The position numbers and the translations under genes were made by a program. Shown here one piece after another: positions 13,625 through 17,447 of a stretch of 17,447 nt of DNA (its first letter is position 1; every line of letters begins with the position of its first letter). Under the pieces are notes generated by a model that was given only the letters and a program-made list of their open reading frames with translations, was not told the DNA's origin and ran no database searches. The stretch is from Actinomycetota bacterium. GTDB lineage: Bacteria; Actinomycetota; Actinomycetes; S36-B12; UBA5976. The stretch covers positions 1 through 17,447 of the forward strand of contig JAFMIT010000024.1 of the NCBI GenBank assembly GCA_017853815.1, given 5' to 3'.

Positions 13625-16300
13625 TTAGAGCAGTGACCGCAGCACGTATTGAAGGATGCCGCCGTGACGGTAGTAGTCAGCCTCACCAGGGGTGTCAATG
13701 CGTACGACCGCGTCGAATGAAATGGTTTGGCCAGACTCAGTGGTCGCCGTGACGCTCACAGTCTTGGGAGTGACGCCATCGTTGAGTGCGGTAACGCCCG
13801 CGACTTCAAACGTTTCGCGACCGCTCAAGCCAAGTGAATCCGCAGACTGTCCCTCGGGGAACTGCAATGGCAGGACTCCCATGCCAATCAAGTTCGAGCG
13901 GTGAATGCGCTCATAGGACTCGGCAATCACTACCTTCACGCCCAGCAGCGCGGTGCCCTTTGCGGCCCAGTCACGTGATGAACCTGATCCGTATTCCTTG
14001 CCTGCAAGGATGACGAGTGGAACACCCGCGGCGTGGTAATTCTGTGCAGCGTCATAGATAAAGGTCTGCGGCGCATCTGGCAGCGTGAAGTCGCGGGTGT
14101 AGCCACCTTCAACGTTGTCGAGCAAGAGATTCTTCAATCGAATGTTTGCAAACGTTCCACGAATCATGACTTCGTGATTGCCGCGGCGAGATCCGTAGGA
14201 GTTGTAGTCTGACTTTGAAACTCCGTTGGCATCCAGGTACTGAGCGGCTGGTGTACCTGCTTTGATGGATCCCGCTGGCGAGATGTGGTCTGTTGTCACA
14301 GAGTGACCAAGTTTGGCAAGCACGCGAGCACCGGCAATATCCGAGACTGGCTGCGGATCGCGTGGCATGCCATCGAAATACGGCGGCTTGCGAACATACG
14401 TCGACTGAGGATCCCACGCGAAAGTGTCACCCGTCGGTATCGGAAGACCTTGCCAACGGCTGTCGCCGTCAAACACCGACGCATAGCGCTCGCGGAACAT
14501 TTCTTGACCGATGGCAGCATCCATGGTTGCTTGGACTTCTGCAGGAGTCGGCCAAATGTCGCGAAGATAAACCGGGTTGCCCGCGTCATCGAGTCCCAAC
14601 GAGTCATTTTCAAAATCGAAGTTCATCGTGCCTGCGAGTGCGTACGCAATCACAAGTGGTGGCGATGCAAGATAGTTCATCTTGATGTCTGGATTGATGC
14701 GACCTTCGAAGTTTCGATTGCCACTCAAGACGGATACCACCGCGAGATCTTCATGGTGAACTGTCTTCGAAATCTCTTCCGGAAGCGGACCGCTATTACC
14801 AATGCAGGTCACACATCCGTAACCGACAAGATTGAAACCGAGTTCTTCGAGATATGGCGTGAGCCCTGACTTGTCGTAGTAATCCGTGACCACTTTAGAA
14901 CCAGGGGCGAGAGTCGTCTTGACCCAAGGCTTGCTCTTCAATCCCTTTTCGACGGCCTTGCGCGCGAGCAAACCTGCACCGAGCATCACAGAAGGGTTTG
15001 AGGTGTTGGTGCACGAAGTGATCGAGGCAATGACAACGTGACCGTGGTCAAGTTCCGTCTGCGTCCCATCGGAAAGAGTGACTGCGCTTGGCTTGCTCAG
15101 CACGCCATGGGTGTACCCGGGTACAGCGTGTTGGAAAACTTCCTTGGCAGCACTGAGCTCCACACGATCCTGCGGACGCTTTGGCCCTGCAATCGATGCA
15201 ACAATCGTCGAAAGGTCCAACTCCATATATTCGGAGTACGTGGGCTCGACGTAGTCAGCTGCACTCGGGTCGTGCCACAGCCCTTGAGCACGGCTATACG
15301 CCTCAACCAGAGCGATCTCCGAGTCACTGCGACCGGTGAGACGCAAGTAGCGCAGGGTCTCTTCGTCAATCGGGAAGATGGCCGCGGTTGAACCGTATTC
15401 GGGGCTCATATTGCCAATGGTCGCGCGGTTGGCCAGCGGCACTGACGCGACACCTTCGCCATAAAACTCGACAAACTTGCCGACAACACCGTGCTTGCGG
15501 AGGAGTTCGGTAATCGTCAGAACTAGGTCAGTAGCAGTGGCGCCTGCTGGTAGGTGACCCGTCAACTTAAATCCAACGACGCGTGGAATCAACATCGACA
15601 CCGGCTGACCCAACATCGCGGCTTCTGCTTCGATGCCACCGACTCCCCAACCCAACACGCCAAGACCGTTCACCATCGTGGTGTGCGAATCGGTGCCAAC
15701 GACGGTGTCTGGATATGCGACGCCGTTACGCACCATGATGGTGCGCGCAAGATGCTCGATGTTCACCTGGTGGACGATGCCGGTTCCAGGTGGAACCACT
15801 TTGAACTCAGAAAAGGCAGTCTGTCCCCAACGCAAGAAAATGTAGCGCTCGCGATTGCGTTCGTATTCGACTGCCACGTTGAGATCGAAAGCGTTCTTCG
15901 TGCCGTAGTTGTCGGCGATAACTGAGTGGTCAATCACGAGTTCAGCTGGAGCCAGCGGATTGATCTTCTGAGGGTCTCCACCAAGTTCTTTCACGGCTTC
16001 GCGCATGGTCGCGAGGTCAACCACACACGGAACACCAGTGAAGTCCTGCATGATGACGCGTGCAGGGGTGAACTGAATTTCGTCAGTCGGCACGGCCGAT
16101 GCATCCCAGGCACCGAGAGAGCGAATCTGCTCTGCGGTGATGTTCGCTCCATCTTCGCACCGCAGCAGGTTTTCTAGCAGGACTTTGTGCGTGTAAGGAA
16201 GCGCCGAAGCACCATCCACCTTCTTGATGTCGAAATATTCGAAGGACTCAGCGCCAACAGTCAGGCTTGCCTTCGAGTCGAAAGAATTCGGATGGGTCAT
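13625..16300 (-). CDS. acnA: Aconitate hydratase A
   Basis: Iron-sulfur enzyme interconverting citrate and isocitrate in the TCA cycle. At 891 residues it is a full AcnA/IRP-type protein. The [4Fe-4S] ligands are Cys430 (SITSCTNTSNPS) and Cys496/Cys499 (GYGCVTCIGNSGPL). Other marks are GTDSHTTMVNGLG (202-214), ATIGNMSPEYGSTAAIFPID, and the swivelling domain with GSSRDWAAKG and AESYERIHRSNLIGMG. The frame extends to 16363, but the ATG at 16300 is chosen because GGAGA (16308-16312) lies seven bases upstream and AcnA proteins begin here. The next gene upstream, the methyltransferase, ends about 70 bases before this start; a perfect palindrome in the gap suggests its own regulation. Confidence 0.97.
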   Translation of the reverse strand: MTHPNSFDSKASLTVGAESFEYFDIKKVDGASALPYTHKVLLENLLRCEDGANITAEQIRSLGAWDASAVPTDEIQFTPARVIMQDFTGVPCVVDLATMREAVKELGGDPQKINPLAPAELVIDHSVIADNYGTKNAFDLNVAVEYERNRERYIFLRWGQTAFSEFKVVPPGTGIVHQVNIEHLARTIMVRNGVAYPDTVVGTDSHTTMVNGLGVLGWGVGGIEAEAAMLGQPVSMLIPRVVGFKLTGHLPAGATATDLVLTITELLRKHGVVGKFVEFYGEGVASVPLANRATIGNMSPEYGSTAAIFPIDEETLRYLRLTGRSDSEIALVEAYSRAQGLWHDPSAADYVEPTYSEYMELDLSTIVASIAGPKRPQDRVELSAAKEVFQHAVPGYTHGVLSKPSAVTLSDGTQTELDHGHVVIASITSCTNTSNPSVMLGAGLLARKAVEKGLKSKPWVKTTLAPGSKVVTDYYDKSGLTPYLEELGFNLVGYGCVTCIGNSGPLPEEISKTVHHEDLAVVSVLSGNRNFEGRINPDIKMNYLASPPLVIAYALAGTMNFDFENDSLGLDDAGNPVYLRDIWPTPAEVQATMDAAIGQEMFRERYASVFDGDSRWQGLPIPTGDTFAWDPQSTYVRKPPYFDGMPRDPQPVSDIAGARVLAKLGHSVTTDHISPAGSIKAGTPAAQYLDANGVSKSDYNSYGSRRGNHEVMIRGTFANIRLKNLLLDNVEGGYTRDFTLPDAPQTFIYDAAQNYHAAGVPLVILAGKEYGSGSSRDWAAKGTALLGVKVVIAESYERIHRSNLIGMGVLPLQFPEGQSADSLGLSGRETFEVAGVTALNDGVTPKTVSVTATTESGQTISFDAVVRIDTPGEADYYRHGGILQYVLRSLL

Positions 16301-16307
16301 CGGATCA

Positions 16308-16312
16308 TCTCC
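16308..16312 (-). promoter_or_regulatory. Shine-Dalgarno sequence of acnA
   Basis: GGAGA on the minus strand, seven bases before ATG 16300. It decides the start against the longer frame and is one of the few clear ribosome sites in the window. Confidence 0.75.
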
Positions 16313-16349
16313 AGTCGCAATATCAAGCTCAAAATACTCTTGAAAAAAG

Positions 16350-16367
16350 TATCTTGATATCAAGATA
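16350..16367. promoter_or_regulatory. Perfect 18-base palindrome upstream of acnA, probable operator
   Basis: TATCTTGATATCAAGATA, fully self-complementary, 50 bases before the acnA ATG and three bases after the end of the methyltransferase gene. TCTTGA/TCAAGA half-sites recur farther in (TCAAG at 16323-16327, CTTGA at 16339-16343). The shape fits a winged-helix dimer such as a MarR-type regulator. The regulator is not in this window and the assignment is a guess. A possible -10 is TATTTT at about 16332-16337. Confidence 0.6.
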
Positions 16368-16369
16368 TC

Positions 16370-17447
16370 TTAGCAGGAGAGGCTGACCACAGTCTCAAAA
16401 TGGTGGGACATCGGGAAAGCATCAAACGCTTCAATCGAGTCGACTCGATACCCGCGCTCGCCAAAGTATGCGATGTCTCGACTCAGCGCAGCTGGATCGC
16501 ACGCGACATACACCACCGTGCGAGGCTTGAGCTTGGCAATCCGCTCCACCACGACCTTGCCAGCACCAACGCGTGGTGGATCGAGAACGACGACATCACA
16601 GCGAGACAAGCCGGACTTGGCCAACCATTTGTCGACCGAACCGACGTGCGCTGCCGCATTGGGATACGCACGAACGTTCGACCTGAGATTCTTGCACGCA
16701 CCAGGGTCACCTTCGACAGCATCGACGCGACCGCCAGCACCGACGGCCTGCAACATTGGCACGGAGAACAGGCCCGCGCCGGCAAAGAGATCCAGCACAT
16801 GGTCGCCCGCCTTGAGTTTCGCTAAGCGAAGCACCGTGTCCGTAAACACAGTTGGCGCCGATCGATGCGCTTGCCAAAACCCGCGGGTGAACACGTTGAA
16901 GGTGTTCTCTCCCACTTGCTCGCGCAAAATGGGATTCTCATCAAGCCCTTCCGCCACTACCTGACGCTCGCCAGTGGACGTGACCACTGCCCGCACCTCA
17001 GTGTTGGCTTGCCACGGACGGTTCGTCACACCATCTGTAGCAATTTCTTCGGCGGCGACTCGGCACTTATCGATGGTGACTACCTCGTTAGACCCGTGAC
17101 GGCGCAAACCGATACGACCACGACTGTCAGTCGCGTATTCCATGCGTGTACGCCAATTAAGTCCGCTGTCAGTGCTCGACATCGGCTCAACCGTGAGTGT
17201 CTTCAACAGGGCTGAATCGGCATCAATCTTGCCTAGACGAACCAATTGCTCAATCAATACTTGTCGCTTGAGCTCACGCTGATAGCCGAGATCCAGGTGT
17301 TGGAAATCGCAGCCGCCGCACTCCCCTGCGTACGGGCAAGCTGGTGTGATTCTGTGAGTACTCGCAGCGAGGACTTCGATGGCATCTGCGAATGCAAATT
17401 TGCCGCCTTTGCCAAGACCAGTCACTTGAGCTCGCACAACTTCTTGA
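16370..17447 (-). CDS. TRAM/RumA-family SAM-dependent RNA (uracil-5-) methyltransferase, 5' end outside window
   Basis: Methylates uridine in rRNA or tRNA. Numbered from the GTG codon at 17437, though the frame is open to the window edge (visible QEV before it), so the true start is outside and that GTG is internal. The first 25 residues look like the end of a TRAM domain. Iron-sulfur cysteines 34, 40 and 43 (CPYAGECGGC) and probably 125 are present. SAM motif LDLFAGAGLFSVP (215-227), VLDPPRVG (284-291) and the nucleophile Cys313 in YVACDP follow. The usual SCNP is here ACDP. The RlmCD/RlmD/TrmA target cannot be told apart by sequence alone. Actinobacteria often keep this gene near acnA and dxs. 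Confidence 0.92.
   Translation of the reverse strand, partial: QEVVRAQVTGLGKGGKFAFADAIEVLAASTHRITPACPYAGECGGCDFQHLDLGYQRELKRQVLIEQLVRLGKIDADSALLKTLTVEPMSSTDSGLNWRTRMEYATDSRGRIGLRRHGSNEVVTIDKCRVAAEEIATDGVTNRPWQANTEVRAVVTSTGERQVVAEGLDENPILREQVGENTFNVFTRGFWQAHRSAPTVFTDTVLRLAKLKAGDHVLDLFAGAGLFSVPMLQAVGAGGRVDAVEGDPGACKNLRSNVRAYPNAAAHVGSVDKWLAKSGLSRCDVVVLDPPRVGAGKVVVERIAKLKPRTVVYVACDPAALSRDIAYFGERGYRVDSIEAFDAFPMSHHFETVVSLSC

Noticed and set aside
14285..14869. Long plus-strand open frame (194 codons) inside acnA
   Set aside because: It is antisense to conserved aconitase motifs, its translation is rich in Arg, His and Cys with no family resemblance, and no start signal precedes it. The same applies to other antisense frames inside acnA, dxs, the permease and the methyltransferase.
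16301..16363. Longer acnA start at 16363
   Set aside because: It would place the operator palindrome next to or in the coding region and ignore the GGAGA site before ATG 16300; the extra residues are unlike aconitases.
1..17447. CRISPR array, toxin-antitoxin, restriction or phage defence genes
   Set aside because: No regularly spaced short repeats and no matching protein motifs anywhere in the window.

Overview
The window looks like a chromosomal stretch of an actinobacterium. The evidence is a tRNA-Gly(GCC)/Cys(GCA)/Val(GAC) cluster, a DUF3000 protein followed by a one-domain-plus-HRDC RNase D and a convergent dxs, a long AcnA-type aconitase next to a TRAM/RumA-type RNA methyltransferase, and several genes that seem to start without a leader (TANNNT box six bases before an ATG/GTG). 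By eye the GC content is about 50-55 %, moderate for the phylum, and the genes are tightly packed. This would suit a streamlined aquatic lineage, but that placement is inference. From memory, zapE, a RibD-like reductase, msrB, DUF3000, RNase D and dxs occur in the same order in Mycobacterium tuberculosis (around Rv2670c-Rv2682c), with more genes in between.

Layout. 1-1449 (-): pabB then pabC (partial), translationally coupled, for p-aminobenzoate and folate. 1501-1858 (+): promoter, three tRNAs and an intrinsic terminator. 1970-4865 (-): a two-gene ABC transporter (FtsX-type permease and ATPase) with a 410-base upstream spacer holding two inverted repeats. 5316-7540 (-): zapE and an MFS exporter, coupled by ATGA. 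7578-8603 (+): a single protein joining a RibD-type reductase domain to a complete MsrB. 8605-9429 (-): EamA permease. 9498-11320 (+): DUF3000 and RNase D, coupled by ATGA, converging on dxs (11273-13162, -) with a 48-base 3' overlap. 13229-13591 (-): an unrecognised 120-residue protein. 13625-16300 (-): acnA. 16370-17447 (-): an RNA m5U-type methyltransferase, cut by the window end.

Main oddities. (1) The ABC module lies between two direct copies (70/74 identical by eye, exactly 3440 bases apart) of the tRNA-Val terminator plus the last codons of the MFS gene, as expected for an inserted or duplicated segment beside a tRNA array. (2) RibD-like and MsrB domains are fused in one reading frame. 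(3) A perfect 18-base-pair hairpin between acnA and the next gene buries that gene's start codon. (4) A perfect 18-base palindrome sits just upstream of acnA. I see no CRISPR array, integrase, transposase or other classical mobile gene, and nothing that can be called a new defence or biosynthetic system with confidence. The ABC insertion, the fused reductase and the hairpin are the best leads.
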